64,000 bases of DNA from an uncultured Litoreibacter sp. (lineage in GTDB: Bacteria > Pseudomonadota > Alphaproteobacteria > Rhodobacterales > Rhodobacteraceae). Each line of letters begins with the position of its first letter. Within the stretch, counting starts at the first letter, position 1. A program made the position numbers and the translations under genes. The notes under the pieces are model-generated. The model ran no database searches, was not told the DNA's origin, and saw only the letters and a program-made list of their open reading frames with translations. The DNA lies in the NCBI GenBank assembly GCA_947492995.1, contig CANLOU010000001.1, positions 939,001-1,003,000 of the forward strand, given 5' to 3'. Shown one piece after another: positions 1 to 13,508 of this stretch.

Positions 1-1
1 G

Positions 2-3860
<3,859 letters not shown>

Positions 3861-4532
3861 ATGCAAACTTACGAGGCCACACGCGACAACGTCGAAACTT
3901 ACTTCGACCGCACAGCGACCAAGACATGGGAGCGTCTGACATCGGACGCGCCCGTTTCTGGTATCAGGGCGACCGTGCGTGCTGGCCGCGACCGGATGCG
4001 GGATCTTTTGATCGCGCAATTGCCCAGTGACCTACACGGCGCGCGCATTTTGGATGCGGGGTGTGGCACTGGGGCATTGGCGTTTGAGCTTGCTGCGCGT
4101 GGCGCTGACGTTGTTGGCGTGGACATTTCCCCGCAGCTGATCGACATCGCTGAAAAGCGGACACCCGGAGGTCTGGCAGGCTCGCTGAGATTCAGCGCTG
4201 GTGACATGCTTAATTCTGATCTTGGGCCGTTCGACCATATCGTCGCGATGGACTCGATGATCTACTATTCTGCCGATGACATCGCCCGCATTCTCGATGG
4301 TATCGCGCCGCGTTTGTATCAGAACATGGTCTTCACGGTCGCGCCCCGCACCCCGCTTTTGATGGCGATGTGGCGGGTCGGCAAGCTGTTCCCGCGCTCT
4401 GACCGCTCCCCCACAATGGTGCCGCACAGCCCCGAACGGTTGGCGGCCAAAGTCACAAACGGCACGCTCAAAAACATCGACCGCGTGACATCGGGCTTCT
4501 ACATCTCCAACGCGTTGGAGTTCCGTTCATGA
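3861..4532 (+). CDS. bchM: Magnesium protoporphyrin IX O-methyltransferase BchM
   Basis: BchM transfers a methyl group from S-adenosylmethionine to the 13-propionate of Mg-protoporphyrin IX, directly after Mg chelation. The protein has 223 residues. The SAM-binding motif ILDAGCGTGALAFE lies near residues 60-75, followed by an acidic residue in VVGVDIS. The ATG sits directly after the bchL stop with no gap, and the stop overlaps the lhaA start as ATGA, which indicates translational coupling along the operon. Family and context agree. Confidence 0.95.
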   Translation: MQTYEATRDNVETYFDRTATKTWERLTSDAPVSGIRATVRAGRDRMRDLLIAQLPSDLHGARILDAGCGTGALAFELAARGADVVGVDISPQLIDIAEKRTPGGLAGSLRFSAGDMLNSDLGPFDHIVAMDSMIYYSADDIARILDGIAPRLYQNMVFTVAPRTPLLMAMWRVGKLFPRSDRSPTMVPHSPERLAAKVTNGTLKNIDRVTSGFYISNALEFRS

Positions 4533-5959
4533 TCGTTGGCCGCAACACCTTCAAAAACCTGACGATGAAGGCGCTGCCGTTCTCGGACGCGGTCAGCGAG
4601 CAATTGCCGTTGGGCCAATTGCTCCGTTTGTCCCTATTCCAAATCTCCGTCGGCATGGCTGCCGTGATGTTGCTTGGCACGCTTAACCGCGTCATGATTG
4701 TCGAGCTTGGTGTCGCTGCATGGCTCGTTGCCATGATGATCGCAATCCCGGTCTTGGTCGCCCCGTTCCGCGCGCTGCTTGGCTTCCGGTCTGACACCTA
4801 CCGCTCTGCGATTGGCTGGAAGCGTATTCCGTATCTTTGGTTTGGTTCGCTCTGGCAGTTCGGTGGTTTGGCCATCATGCCAATGGGGCTGCTGGTGCTG
4901 TCTGGCGATCAGGTCGCGGGCCCCGAATGGGCAGGCGAGGTCGGCGCCGCTTTGGCGTTTCTGCTAACCGGCATCGGCATGCACATGACCCAAACCGCGG
5001 GGCTGGCGCTCGCAGCCGACCGCGCGACCGAGGAAACCCGCCCGCAGGTCGTCGCCCTGCTTTATGTCATGTTCCTGATCGGCATGGGCGTCTCCGCCGT
5101 CATTGTTGGCGCGTTGCTGCAAAATTTCTCCGGCCTGCGTCTGGTGCAGGTGGTGCAAGGCACCGCTGTTGTTACGCTGCTCCTAAACATCACCGCGCTG
5201 TGGAAGCAGGAGAAGGTGAACCCCATGACCAAAGCCGAACGGGAGGCCCCGCGCCCGCAGTTCCGCGACGCATGGGCCGACCTGAAAGCTGGCGGCGTTG
5301 CTGGCCGTCTGTTGGTTGTCGTCTTCCTTGGCACCATCGCCTTCAACATGCAGGACGTGTTGCTGGAACCTTACGGCGGCGAGGTCCTTGGCCTGTCCGT
5401 CTCCGCCACAACACTGCTGACCGCCCTTTGGGCCGGCGGCGCGTTGCTTGGCTTTGGTCTCGCCGCGAAATGGCTCAAGTCCAGCATCGACCCCTACCGC
5501 ATGGCCGCGCGCGGCATCCTGTTCGGGCTTATCGCATTTTGCGCCGTCATCTTCGCGGCGCCAATGAACAGCACCACCATGTTCTTCGCGGGCTCCTTCG
5601 GCATCGGGCTGGGCGGCGGCCTGTTCTCCGTCGCCACGCTCACTGCCGCCATGACGCTCAACACCCAAGGCGTGGCGGGCAAGGGCCTGGCGCTTGGTGC
5701 ATGGGGCGCGGCGCAGGCCACGGCTGCAGGCGTGTCCATCTTCGCAGGCGGCGCGATCCGCGACATCGTCAACGCGGCGGCAACGCGCGGCGCACTTGGC
5801 GAGGCGCTCACCTCAAACGCAACCGGATACTCCGTGGTGTACCACGTCGAGATCGGGTTCCTCTTCATCACGCTCATCGCACTCGGCCCCTTGGTCAAGG
5901 TCCGGCCGGTGAGCCAAGCAAAGGCGGGGCCCGTTGGGCTGGCCGATTTCCCAACATGA
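4529..5959 (+). CDS. lhaA: Light-harvesting 1 assembly factor LhaA (PucC/BCD family transporter-like protein)
   Basis: This 476-residue polytopic membrane protein of the PucC/LhaA branch of the major facilitator superfamily has about 12 hydrophobic segments. Known LhaA proteins help assemble LH1 and probably deliver pigment to nascent antenna polypeptides. The location, after bchM and before puhA, is the standard one for lhaA. The first ATG at 4529 overlaps the bchM stop; an in-frame ATG at 4565 (MKALPF) is an alternative that removes 12 residues. The motif LALAADRATEETRP in the middle of the protein is typical of the family. Confidence 0.9.
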   Translation: MIVGRNTFKNLTMKALPFSDAVSEQLPLGQLLRLSLFQISVGMAAVMLLGTLNRVMIVELGVAAWLVAMMIAIPVLVAPFRALLGFRSDTYRSAIGWKRIPYLWFGSLWQFGGLAIMPMGLLVLSGDQVAGPEWAGEVGAALAFLLTGIGMHMTQTAGLALAADRATEETRPQVVALLYVMFLIGMGVSAVIVGALLQNFSGLRLVQVVQGTAVVTLLLNITALWKQEKVNPMTKAEREAPRPQFRDAWADLKAGGVAGRLLVVVFLGTIAFNMQDVLLEPYGGEVLGLSVSATTLLTALWAGGALLGFGLAAKWLKSSIDPYRMAARGILFGLIAFCAVIFAAPMNSTTMFFAGSFGIGLGGGLFSVATLTAAMTLNTQGVAGKGLALGAWGAAQATAAGVSIFAGGAIRDIVNAAATRGALGEALTSNATGYSVVYHVEIGFLFITLIALGPLVKVRPVSQAKAGPVGLADFPT

Positions 5960-5992
5960 CCCGCACACAAAAACACGACGGAGGATACCACC

Positions 5993-6766
5993 ATGGTTGA
6001 TGTAAATTTTTTCGGGAACTTCGATCTGGCAAGCGCCGCGATCTGGTTGTTCTGGCTGTTTTTTGCGCTGCTGATTTTCTATCTGCAAACCGAAAACATG
6101 CGCGAGGGGTATCCCCTCGAAGATGATGACGGGAACACCGCGTTGAACCAAGGCCCGTTCCCGGTCCCCGGCGACAAGACCTTCATCCTGCGCGACGGGC
6201 GCGGCAACCTGACGGTGCCGTCCGGCCAGCGTGGCGACCGCGACAACCTTGCGCTGGAACGCACCGCCGTGGCCGCAGGGTCGCCTTACGTGCCAACCGG
6301 TGATCCGATGGTTGACGGTGTCGGCCCCGCGTCCTGGGCGCCGCGCAAGGACCACCCCGAACTGGACGCGCATGGGCACATCAAGATCAAGCCGATCTCC
6401 AAGCTGCCCGATTTCCACGTCTCCGCCGGTGTCGATCCGCGCGGCAAGGCGGTGGTCTCAGGCGACGGCGAGATCATTGGCCGTGTTGTCGACATGTGGG
6501 TCGACATCCCGGAGGCGCTGGTGCGATTCCTGGTGGTTGACCTGAACCCCGAGGGCTCCGGCCAGCATCGCCTGATCCCGATGAACTTTGCCAAGATCAA
6601 ATCGAACCAGGTCAAGGTTCGCTCGCTCTATGCGCATAACTTTGCGGGCATCCCGGGCATCAAGGCCGATGACCAGATCACCCTGCTCGAGGAAGAAAAG
6701 ATCATGGCCTATTTTGGCGGCGGCACGCTGTATGCGGATCCGCTTCGCGCCGAACCGCAGCTGTAG
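5993..6766 (+). CDS. puhA: Photosynthetic reaction centre H subunit PuhA
   Basis: PuhA is the H subunit that caps the L/M reaction-centre core on the cytoplasmic side and helps control proton delivery to QB. It has 257 residues, close to the usual 250-260. One N-terminal transmembrane helix (residues about 10-32) is followed by [14 protein letters not shown], the strongly conserved start of the cytoplasmic domain. A good ribosome-binding site (GGAGG at about 5980-5985) precedes the ATG. It is followed by the assembly genes puhB and puhC. Confidence 0.98.
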   Translation: MVDVNFFGNFDLASAAIWLFWLFFALLIFYLQTENMREGYPLEDDDGNTALNQGPFPVPGDKTFILRDGRGNLTVPSGQRGDRDNLALERTAVAAGSPYVPTGDPMVDGVGPASWAPRKDHPELDAHGHIKIKPISKLPDFHVSAGVDPRGKAVVSGDGEIIGRVVDMWVDIPEALVRFLVVDLNPEGSGQHRLIPMNFAKIKSNQVKVRSLYAHNFAGIPGIKADDQITLLEEEKIMAYFGGGTLYADPLRAEPQL

Positions 6767-6820
6767 GAAAACCGGGTCGGGCCCCAGCCAGGTCCGACCC
6801 CCGATTTAGGGACAGAAACG

Positions 6821-7465
6821 ATGCATCACGACGATTTCAAATTCGAACCCGTACGCGGATTGCCGGAGGCGCTGCCTGCGGATGAACATATCCTGTGGCA
6901 GGGCGCGCCCGACCCAATGCGGTTGGCAAAAGACGCGTGGGGCTTGAATTGGGTGATCGGGTATTTCGTCCTGCTTGCCGTGATCCGGGTGATCGCCAGC
7001 GCGTCCTCCGCGCCGCTGACCGACGCCATGGGCCACGGCATTCCCTTCCTGATCGGCGGCGCGGTGGCGGCGCTTATCATTTACGGGTTGGCCTATGTGC
7101 AGGCCAAATCCACCGTCTACACCCTGACCAACAAACGCGCCGCAATGCGCATCGGGGCGGCGCTGACCATGACGTTGAACCTGCCTTACGTCTGCATCGG
7201 CAACGCGCAGGCGGCGGTGCGCAAATCCGGTCTTGGCACCATCACGTTCGAGATGACCGGCGACACGCGCCTGTCCTACCTGATGACGTGGCCGCATGTG
7301 CGCCCGTGGTACATGACCAAAACGCAGCCAGCCTTCCGGTCGATCCCTGACGCTGCCAAAGTAGCGGAAATCTTCGCGGATGCTGCCGAAACCCGTGTTT
7401 CGCAGCCTGTCATCTCAAGAATTGACCCAGATCAAAGCGCCAATGGCGCGATTGCGGCGGAGTAG
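6821..7465 (+). CDS. puhB: Photosynthetic complex assembly protein PuhB
   Basis: PuhB is a 214-residue membrane protein with a PH-like (bacterial PH, YdbT-type) fold. It begins with a soluble segment (LPADEHILWQGAPDP) followed by two or three hydrophobic helices. In Rhodobacter, PuhB is needed for normal reaction-centre assembly. The position directly after puhA supports the name. The gap from puhA is 54 bases and puhC starts 4 bases after the stop, so co-translation is likely. Confidence 0.93.
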   Translation: MHHDDFKFEPVRGLPEALPADEHILWQGAPDPMRLAKDAWGLNWVIGYFVLLAVIRVIASASSAPLTDAMGHGIPFLIGGAVAALIIYGLAYVQAKSTVYTLTNKRAAMRIGAALTMTLNLPYVCIGNAQAAVRKSGLGTITFEMTGDTRLSYLMTWPHVRPWYMTKTQPAFRSIPDAAKVAEIFADAAETRVSQPVISRIDPDQSANGAIAAE

Positions 7466-7469
7466 ACTT

Positions 7470-7946
7470 ATGCAAAATCAAACCGCCTCCCTCGCCAACC
7501 AGATGAAGCACCGCGACCGCGAAATGGTCCCGAAGTTTCTGGTGCAAGCCATGTTCGGGCTGATGTTCGCCTCCGTCGCGCTGGTTGGCTATGCCAGCTA
7601 CACCGATATGCCGAAATCCGGCGTTGTGGCCGACAGCCCCATCGTGAACGAACGGATGATTACTTTGGTCGGCGGTCGCGACCGCGCTGCGGGCGTTGCT
7701 GTGCTTGACGAAAACGGGGACCAGATCGCCCACTCCACTTTGAACAAAAGTGGCTTTGTGGACGTGATTTGGGTATCTGTAGCAAGAGAACGAGTCGTTA
7801 AAGACATTACGACAAATGACCCCCTGCGGCTGGTCCGCCGGGAAAACGGCAACGTAGCCGTTATCGACCCCGCCACCGACTGGAAGATCGAGCTTGTCGG
7901 TTATGGTGTGGACAATGTCGCAGCCTTCGCCCGGCTGATCGACTGA
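7470..7946 (+). CDS. puhC: Photosynthetic complex assembly protein PuhC
   Basis: PuhC is a single-span membrane protein needed for normal levels of LH1-reaction-centre complexes. From the ATG at 7470 it has 158 residues: a basic N-terminus, one transmembrane helix (about residues 22-42) and a periplasmic domain. The helix VQAMFGLMFASVALVGYASY and the later motif RDRAAGVAVLDENG are visible. An upstream in-frame ATG at 7380 would run 90 bases into puhB and is not preferred. The order puhA-puhB-puhC matches other purple bacteria. Confidence 0.92.
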   Translation: MQNQTASLANQMKHRDREMVPKFLVQAMFGLMFASVALVGYASYTDMPKSGVVADSPIVNERMITLVGGRDRAAGVAVLDENGDQIAHSTLNKSGFVDVIWVSVARERVVKDITTNDPLRLVRRENGNVAVIDPATDWKIELVGYGVDNVAAFARLID

Positions 7947-7966
7947 AACGTAAAGGGACAAAGCAA

Positions 7967-8263
7967 ATGGGATTTCTGACACGAACGAAAGAAACGGCTC
8001 CTTGCACGGTGACAATCTCTCACCGGTTCGAAGAGCTGTCCGCGCATGTGAAATTCACCAATGGGGCGGTCGTGAACCCCGGTGACAGCGTACTGGTTCA
8101 CGGGGCCGAGATTATGGCCCCCTACGGTGAGCTGGTCGAAGAAGACCGCACCGCCACCATCACCCGCGCGTCGTGGGTCGAAGCGCAATGGACACGCTGG
8201 ACCGGCGATTTCGAATTCATGGAGCTGTGCGAATTCTCCTTCAGCGAAGAGGTGTTGTCATGA
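7967..8263 (+). CDS. Small conserved PGC protein between puhC and acsF (function unknown)
   Basis: The predicted product is a soluble 98-residue protein without a signal peptide or membrane helix. The gene starts 20 bases after puhC behind an AAAGGGA ribosome-binding site, and its stop overlaps the acsF start as ATGA, so it is probably translated with acsF. The middle reads like a small beta barrel (VNPGDSVLVHGAEIMAPYGE), and the C-terminus is rich in Trp and acidic residues. Short ORFs occur at this place in other Rhodobacteraceae, but I do not know an assigned function. A link to AcsF, the next gene, is inference from coupling only. Confidence 0.8.
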   Translation: MGFLTRTKETAPCTVTISHRFEELSAHVKFTNGAVVNPGDSVLVHGAEIMAPYGELVEEDRTATITRASWVEAQWTRWTGDFEFMELCEFSFSEEVLS

Positions 8264-9387
8264 ACAAGCCAACCCACTCCGCCTTTGCCGCGACCGCTGA
8301 AGAAGCCATCGCCGCACAGGACGCATTAGACGGCCCCGAAATGACATCGGAAATGGCCACCGAAGTTGCGATGCAGAATACCCTTCTGACCCCGCGCTTC
8401 TACACCACTGATTTCGACGAGATGGACGCGATTGACGTCACCCCCGTCCGCGAAGATTGGGACAAACTGATTGCGGGCATGAAGGCCGACCCGAACCGGG
8501 GTCACTTCAAAAAGAACGACGATTGGGACGCCAATTGGGAAGGCATGGACCCGGCCTTGAAAGCCGAATTCATCGACTTCCTGATCTCAAGCTGCACCGC
8601 CGAGTTTTCCGGCTGCGTGCTGTACAAAGAGATGAAGCGCCGTGGGTCCAACACAGACATCACAACGCTGTTCCAGCTTATGGCCCGTGACGAGGCCCGC
8701 CATGCGGGCTTTATCAACGACGCCCTGCGGGAAGCTGGGATTCGGGTGAACCTTGGGTTCCTGACGCAGCAGAAGAAGTATACCTACTTCCGCCCGAAAT
8801 TCATCTACTACGCGACCTACCTTTCGGAAAAGATTGGCTACGCCCGCTACATCACCATCTTCCGCCATCTTGAACAGCATCCTGACAAGCGCTTCCACCC
8901 GATCTTTCAGTGGTTCCGTGAATGGTGCAATGACGAGTTCAGCCACGGCGAAGCCTTCGCACTTCTGATGAAGACCGACCCCGCATTGACCGAGTCACGG
9001 GTCAACAAAATGTGGATCAAGTTCTTCCTCACGGCGGTCTATTCCACCATGTGGGTGCGCGACCACCAGCGCCCGCTGTTCCACGAGGCGCTCGGCGTCG
9101 ACGTGACGTGGTACGGCCAGGAGGTCTACCGCAAAACGTCGGAAATCTCGAAGCAGGTGTTCCCGTTCACGCTGGACATCGACCACCCGCGCTGGCGTCC
9201 AAATCTGGACAGGATGGAGCGTGCCTCCATTCAAGTTGCCAAGGGCAAAGCCAAAGGCGGCATCGTCGGCACGGCGTCTCGGCTTGCCGGCATGGCCAAA
9301 GCGGCGACCGCGTTTATCGCGATCTTCACCATCCCTGTCATCCACAACGACGTGCCTGACAGCCCAGTGATGGAGCCCGCCTACTAA
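8260..9387 (+). CDS. acsF: Aerobic Mg-protoporphyrin IX monomethyl ester oxidative cyclase AcsF
   Basis: AcsF is the membrane-associated diiron oxygenase that forms the isocyclic E ring of (bacterio)chlorophyll using O2. The ATG at 8260 overlaps the upstream stop and gives 375 residues, a usual length. Di-iron ligand motifs are visible: an acidic helix before CTAEFSGCVLYKEMKRR, the ExxH-type motif DEARHAGF, and NDEFSHGEAFALL. The anaerobic counterpart BchE is not in this window, consistent with aerobic pigment synthesis. puhE begins on the last base of the stop codon. Confidence 0.97.
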   Translation: MNKPTHSAFAATAEEAIAAQDALDGPEMTSEMATEVAMQNTLLTPRFYTTDFDEMDAIDVTPVREDWDKLIAGMKADPNRGHFKKNDDWDANWEGMDPALKAEFIDFLISSCTAEFSGCVLYKEMKRRGSNTDITTLFQLMARDEARHAGFINDALREAGIRVNLGFLTQQKKYTYFRPKFIYYATYLSEKIGYARYITIFRHLEQHPDKRFHPIFQWFREWCNDEFSHGEAFALLMKTDPALTESRVNKMWIKFFLTAVYSTMWVRDHQRPLFHEALGVDVTWYGQEVYRKTSEISKQVFPFTLDIDHPRWRPNLDRMERASIQVAKGKAKGGIVGTASRLAGMAKAATAFIAIFTIPVIHNDVPDSPVMEPAY

Positions 9388-10184
9388 TGATGTCCTCCCC
9401 TTGGATAGCCGCGATTTTCGCAGTGTTCGCCTGGTGGTTTTTCACCGGGGCGATCCTGCTGGTCGTGCGCAAATCCGACGCGGGGGAGGCCGTCGCCCAT
9501 GGCCGCGCAGTGTTTCTGTCGATCCCACTCGCGGCCCTCGGCTTCGCCGGACTGATCGTGTCGGCGGCGGAGCTGACATTGCAAAACGTCTACGTCTCAT
9601 TCCTGTCCGTCCTGCTGATCTGGGGCTGGATCGAACTGGCGTTTCTGTCCGGCATCATCACCGGCCCCGAACGCCGCGACTGCCCGCCGGGACTGGCGGG
9701 CAAGGACCGCTTTACACGCGCATGGAACACGGTCGCCCACCACGAACTGCTGCTATTCGGCGCGTTGCTTGCAATCATCTTGATGACCACCGGCGCGGAA
9801 AACACCGTCGGCTTCTGGACCTACCTGATCCTGTTTGTCGCCCGCATCTCCGCCAAGCTGAACCTCTATTTTGGCGTCCCGCGCATCAACACCGAATTCG
9901 TGCCGCAGCCGCTGCAGCACATCAAATCCTACTTCCGCCAAGGCCCCATCACTGCGGCCTTCCCCATCGGCGTGACGTTCCTGTCGGTCACCGCCGTCTG
10001 CTTTGCGGAACGCATGATCTCTACCACCGGCGCGACCATGACGGGCTTCGCCCTGCTCACCGCGCTGGCAACGCTTGCCACAATCGAACACTGGCTGATG
10101 GTCATCCCATTGCCCGACGCAAAACTATGGCGCTGGATGCTACCCGCCGCCTCCACGACCGAAGGAAAATCCAATGAACTTTGA
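9387..10184 (+). CDS. puhE: Putative photosynthetic complex assembly protein PuhE (DUF3623)
   Basis: PuhE is a 265-residue integral membrane protein with seven or eight hydrophobic segments and the DUF3623 signature EDCP-like stretch seen here as [15 protein letters not shown]. In Rhodobacter, loss of PuhE alters pigment levels, but its molecular role is not established. The first ATG shares one base with the acsF stop, and a second ATG follows at once. The 3' end overlaps hemA by 11 bases. Context and size are typical. Confidence 0.9.
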   Translation: MMSSPWIAAIFAVFAWWFFTGAILLVVRKSDAGEAVAHGRAVFLSIPLAALGFAGLIVSAAELTLQNVYVSFLSVLLIWGWIELAFLSGIITGPERRDCPPGLAGKDRFTRAWNTVAHHELLLFGALLAIILMTTGAENTVGFWTYLILFVARISAKLNLYFGVPRINTEFVPQPLQHIKSYFRQGPITAAFPIGVTFLSVTAVCFAERMISTTGATMTGFALLTALATLATIEHWLMVIPLPDAKLWRWMLPAASTTEGKSNEL

Positions 10185-11388
10185 CGCGCTTTTCAACGCC
10201 CAGCTCGACGCCCTCAAAGAGGAAGGAAACTACCGCTACTTTGCGGAGCTGGAACGCAAATGCGGCAAGTTCCCCCTGTGCGCGAACCATGTCGACGGCG
10301 AGCAGCGCGACGTCACCGTCTGGTGCTCCAACGACTACCTTGGCATGGGGCAAAATCCGCTGGTCATCGACGCGATGTGCGAGGCGGTCAAACGCACTGG
10401 CACTGGCGCGGGCGGGACGCGCAACATCTCTGGCACAAACCACGATCACCTACTGCTAGAGGCCGAGCTTGCCGACCTTCACAACAAAGAAGCGGCCCTG
10501 CTGTTCACGTCCGGCTACGTCTCAAACTGGGCCGCGCTATCCACGCTGGGCAGCCGCTTGGAAAACTGCGTGATCCTCAGCGACGCTGGCAACCACGCGT
10601 CGATGATCGAAGGCATCCGCCACTCTCGCGCGGACAAGGTGCTGTGGAAGCATAACGACGTCGAGGACCTGGAGGCCAAGCTGCAAGCCCTGCCAGCCAA
10701 CGTCCCGAAAATCGTGGCGTTTGAGTCGGTCTATTCCATGGACGGTGACATCGCCCCCATCCGCGAAATCGTCGAGGTCGCCGAGAAATACGGCGCCATG
10801 ACCTATCTCGATGAGGTCCACGGCGTTGGCCTTTATGGTCCCCGCGGTGGCGGCGTCGCGGAACAAGAAGGGCTAATGGACCGCGTTACCCTGATCGAAG
10901 GCACGCTTGGCAAAGCCTTCGGCGTGGTCGGCGGCTATATCACCGGCTCCGCCGCGCTGTGCGATTTCATTCGCAGCTTCGCGTCCGGCTTCATCTTCAC
11001 CACCGCGCTGCCCCCGGCGGTTGCGGCGGCGGCGAAATCCTCCATCGCGCATCTCAAGCAATCTGACGCGGAGCGTATGAAGCAACGCGAGCAAGTCGCG
11101 AAACTTCGCGACGGCCTCGACCGTGCGGGCATCCCGCATATGATGAATGACAGCCACATTGTGCCTGTCATGATTAAGGATCCGGTGAAGACCAAGATGC
11201 TAGCCGATTACCTGATGGAGGAATGGGGCATCTACGTGCAGCCCATCAACTACCCAACGGTGCCAAAAGGCACCGAGCGCCTGCGCTTCACCCCGTCGCC
11301 GCTGCACAGCGACGAAGACATCGCGCATCTGCTAAACGCGCTGACAACCCTGTGGAAACAATGCGCCATCGCGCATGCAGTAGCCTGA
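10174..11388 (+). CDS. hemA: 5-aminolevulinate synthase HemA
   Basis: HemA is a pyridoxal-phosphate enzyme that condenses glycine and succinyl-CoA to 5-aminolevulinate, the first tetrapyrrole precursor in alphaproteobacteria. It has 404 residues. The PLP lysine is in EGTLGKAFG (about residue 247), with [10 protein letters not shown] and [13 protein letters not shown] before it. It is the last gene of the bchH...puhE string, overlaps puhE by 11 bases, and is followed by a palindromic terminator. Placing the first tetrapyrrole enzyme in this operon should tie precursor supply to photosystem synthesis. Confidence 0.97.
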   Translation: MNFDALFNAQLDALKEEGNYRYFAELERKCGKFPLCANHVDGEQRDVTVWCSNDYLGMGQNPLVIDAMCEAVKRTGTGAGGTRNISGTNHDHLLLEAELADLHNKEAALLFTSGYVSNWAALSTLGSRLENCVILSDAGNHASMIEGIRHSRADKVLWKHNDVEDLEAKLQALPANVPKIVAFESVYSMDGDIAPIREIVEVAEKYGAMTYLDEVHGVGLYGPRGGGVAEQEGLMDRVTLIEGTLGKAFGVVGGYITGSAALCDFIRSFASGFIFTTALPPAVAAAAKSSIAHLKQSDAERMKQREQVAKLRDGLDRAGIPHMMNDSHIVPVMIKDPVKTKMLADYLMEEWGIYVQPINYPTVPKGTERLRFTPSPLHSDEDIAHLLNALTTLWKQCAIAHAVA

Positions 11389-11391
11389 CGT

Positions 11392-11415
11392 AAAAGGCTT
11401 TTCGAAAAGCCTTTT
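11392..11415. terminator. Perfect palindrome between convergent hemA and hemC, probable bidirectional terminator
   Basis: A 24-base self-complementary sequence starts four bases after the hemA stop. It has a 10-bp stem (AAAAGGCTTT paired with AAAGCCTTTT) around a TCGA centre. Because the arms begin with A-runs and end with T-runs, the transcript in either direction forms a hairpin followed by U residues. hemC ends nine bases beyond it on the other strand, so it can stop both operons. Confidence 0.85.
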
Positions 11416-11423
11416 GCCGCCCC

Positions 11424-12371
11424 TTACTGGCGCCAGTCGAAGAAACCCGGACCCGCCTGCGATAGCAGCTTTTCGGCCATGGCCTTCCCGGCCGCCGCGC
11501 CATCTTCGATGGCGCAGGTCATGTCGTCGTCAATGGAGTCCGACCCATCCGGTCGCAACACCTCGCCGCGCAAACGCATGGTGCCGCCGTCCAATTCGGA
11601 CAGCCCAGCAATCGGCGTTTCGCAGGACCCGTCCAACGCCGCCAAAAAGCTGCGCTCTGCGGCCAGCCGCTGACCTGTCGGCCCGTCATGGATTGCCGCC
11701 AGCATATCGGCGGCCCGCATGTCGGTCGCCCGCCGCTCAATCCCGATCGCGCCTTGCGCGACGGCGGGCAGCATGTCCTCGACCTCAATCGCAGATTTCG
11801 GCACTTCGTCCATCTTCAGCCGGTTCAACCCCGCCATCGCCAAAAACGTGGCTTCCGCCACCCCGTCATCCAGCTTCTTCAGACGGGTCTGCAAATTGCC
11901 GCGAAACTCCACGACCTCCAGGTCGGGCCGCCGCAGCTTCAGCTGCGCCTTGCGCCGCAAGGACGACGTGCCCACAACGGTGCCCGCCGCCAAATCCGCC
12001 AGACCCGACGAGCGCGGCGAGATGAACGCATCCCGCACATCTTCACGCGGCAGATAGGTGTCCAGCAGCAGCCCTTCGGGCTGCATTGTCGGCATGTCCT
12101 TCATCGAATGCACCGCGATGTCGATCTTGCCCGACAGCATGTCATCCTCGATCTCGCGGGTAAAAAGTCCCTTGCCGCCGATTTCTTTCAACGGGCGGTC
12201 GATGATCTTGTCCCCTGTCGTCTTGATGACGACAATTTCGAACGCCTCAAGCGGCAGGTCAAAGGCTTTCGAAAGCCTTTCGCGCGTCTCATAGGCCTGC
12301 GCCAAGGCAAGCGGTGAGCCGCGTGTTCCGATGTTTAAGGGCTTGGCGGGGCTGGGTAATTCATAGCTCAT
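11424..12371 (-). CDS. hemC: Hydroxymethylbilane synthase (porphobilinogen deaminase) HemC
   Basis: HemC joins four porphobilinogen molecules into hydroxymethylbilane. The start at 12371 (MSYELP) gives 315 residues, the family size; the frame is open for 60 further codons upstream but these would cover the divergent promoter region. Seen are the N-terminal motif GTRGSPLALAQA, SLKDMP-like HSMKDMPT, and DGSCETPIAG with the cysteine that carries the dipyrromethane cofactor. It is divergent from hemE with a PpsR-type palindrome in between. Confidence 0.96.
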   Translation of the reverse strand: MSYELPSPAKPLNIGTRGSPLALAQAYETRERLSKAFDLPLEAFEIVVIKTTGDKIIDRPLKEIGGKGLFTREIEDDMLSGKIDIAVHSMKDMPTMQPEGLLLDTYLPREDVRDAFISPRSSGLADLAAGTVVGTSSLRRKAQLKLRRPDLEVVEFRGNLQTRLKKLDDGVAEATFLAMAGLNRLKMDEVPKSAIEVEDMLPAVAQGAIGIERRATDMRAADMLAAIHDGPTGQRLAAERSFLAALDGSCETPIAGLSELDGGTMRLRGEVLRPDGSDSIDDDMTCAIEDGAAAGKAMAEKLLSQAGPGFFDWRQ

Positions 12372-12388
12372 AAACACAGTGTTAAAGG

Positions 12389-12406
12389 TGTAAACTCTGC
12401 CTGACA
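12389..12406. promoter_or_regulatory. PpsR/CrtJ-type operator between hemC and hemE
   Basis: The sequence TGTAAACTCTGCCTGACA fits the TGT-N12-ACA consensus of the photosynthesis repressor PpsR/CrtJ. It lies 18 bases upstream of the hemC start and 68 bases upstream of the hemE start, so it could control both. It is the only one of the five control regions here with a single clear box. Confidence 0.75.
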
Positions 12407-12473
12407 ACTCTTGTGTCTGAGGCTTTGAAAAAGCATTATGGCGCGGACCATAGACACGGGGAAGACCGCCGCC

Positions 12474-13508
12474 ATGAGCAAAGACAAAACGATCCTTCGG
12501 GCCCTCGCTGGCGAGACCCTTCCGACCCCTCCGATCTGGATGATGCGCCAAGCTGGCCGCTACCTGCCCGAATACCGTGCCACCCGTGCCGAGGCCGGGG
12601 ATTTTCTGTCGCTGTGCTACAATTCTGAGCTGGCGGCCGAGGTCACATTACAGCCCATCCGCCGTTACGGCTTTGACGCGTCGATCTTGTTTGCCGACAT
12701 CCTTCTGGTCCCCCAAGCGCTTGGGGCCGACCTGTGGTTCGTCACCGGCGAAGGCCCGCGCCTGTCCACCATCACCACCGCCGACGAGCTGGCCAAACTA
12801 AAGCCCGCCGACGACATTCACGAACACCTGTCGCCGGTCTATGAGACGGTCAACATCCTGTCCAAAGAGCTGCCGGAAGAAACCACGCTGATCGGGTTCG
12901 CAGGCGCGCCGTGGACGGTTGCGACCTACATGATTGCAGGCCAAGGCACGCCGGATCAGGGACCGGCACATGCGCTGAAAGCAGAGAACCGCGCAGTCTT
13001 TGACGGCCTGATGGACAAGATCACCGAAGCCACAATCTCCTACATGTCCGCGCAGATCGAGGCAGGGGCCGAGGTTGTCAAAATCTTCGACAGCTGGGCC
13101 GGCTCCCTGCAAGGGGCGGATTTTGCAGATTACTCGATCAAGCCAATGCAGCGGATCACAGCGGCGCTGAAAGAGAAACACCCAGGCGTCCCTGTCATCG
13201 CTTTCCCGCGCGGCGCCGGAGAGAAATATGTCGGCGCACATGCCGCCATCGGCGCGGATTGCATCGCGGTGGATGATGGCGTCAGCGCCGAATGGGTCGC
13301 GGAAAACGTGCAACCCGGCGGCTGCGTTCAGGGCAATCTCAAGTCCTCGCATATGGTAACTGGCGGCGACGCATTGGTGTCGGAAACACGCCGGATCGTG
13401 GACGCCCTAAAAGGCGGGCCACACATCTTCAACCTCGGCCACGGCATCACGCCAGACGCAGATCCAGAGAATGTGCAGCTGATGATCGACACCGTCCGCA
13501 ACGGCTAG
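12474..13508 (+). CDS. hemE: Uroporphyrinogen decarboxylase HemE
   Basis: HemE removes four carboxyl groups from uroporphyrinogen III to give coproporphyrinogen III. The start at 12474 ([11 protein letters not shown]) gives 344 residues and agrees with the family N-terminus; an ATG at 12438 is in frame but less likely. The signature [17 protein letters not shown] lies near residues 17-33, and [13 protein letters not shown] in the middle is also typical. It is divergent from hemC. It is followed by about 260 bases without a photosynthesis gene, where a foreign-looking island begins. Confidence 0.96.
   Translation: MSKDKTILRALAGETLPTPPIWMMRQAGRYLPEYRATRAEAGDFLSLCYNSELAAEVTLQPIRRYGFDASILFADILLVPQALGADLWFVTGEGPRLSTITTADELAKLKPADDIHEHLSPVYETVNILSKELPEETTLIGFAGAPWTVATYMIAGQGTPDQGPAHALKAENRAVFDGLMDKITEATISYMSAQIEAGAEVVKIFDSWAGSLQGADFADYSIKPMQRITAALKEKHPGVPVIAFPRGAGEKYVGAHAAIGADCIAVDDGVSAEWVAENVQPGGCVQGNLKSSHMVTGGDALVSETRRIVDALKGGPHIFNLGHGITPDADPENVQLMIDTVRNG

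Noticed and set aside
4837-6000. 387-codon frame overlapping lhaA in another frame
   Set aside because: It is Arg/His/Pro-rich, has no membrane helices and is explained by the third-position GC bias of lhaA.
12372-12551. 60-codon extension of HemC across the divergent promoter
   Set aside because: It would run through the PpsR box and into hemE; HemC proteins begin shortly before GTRGSPLALAQA.
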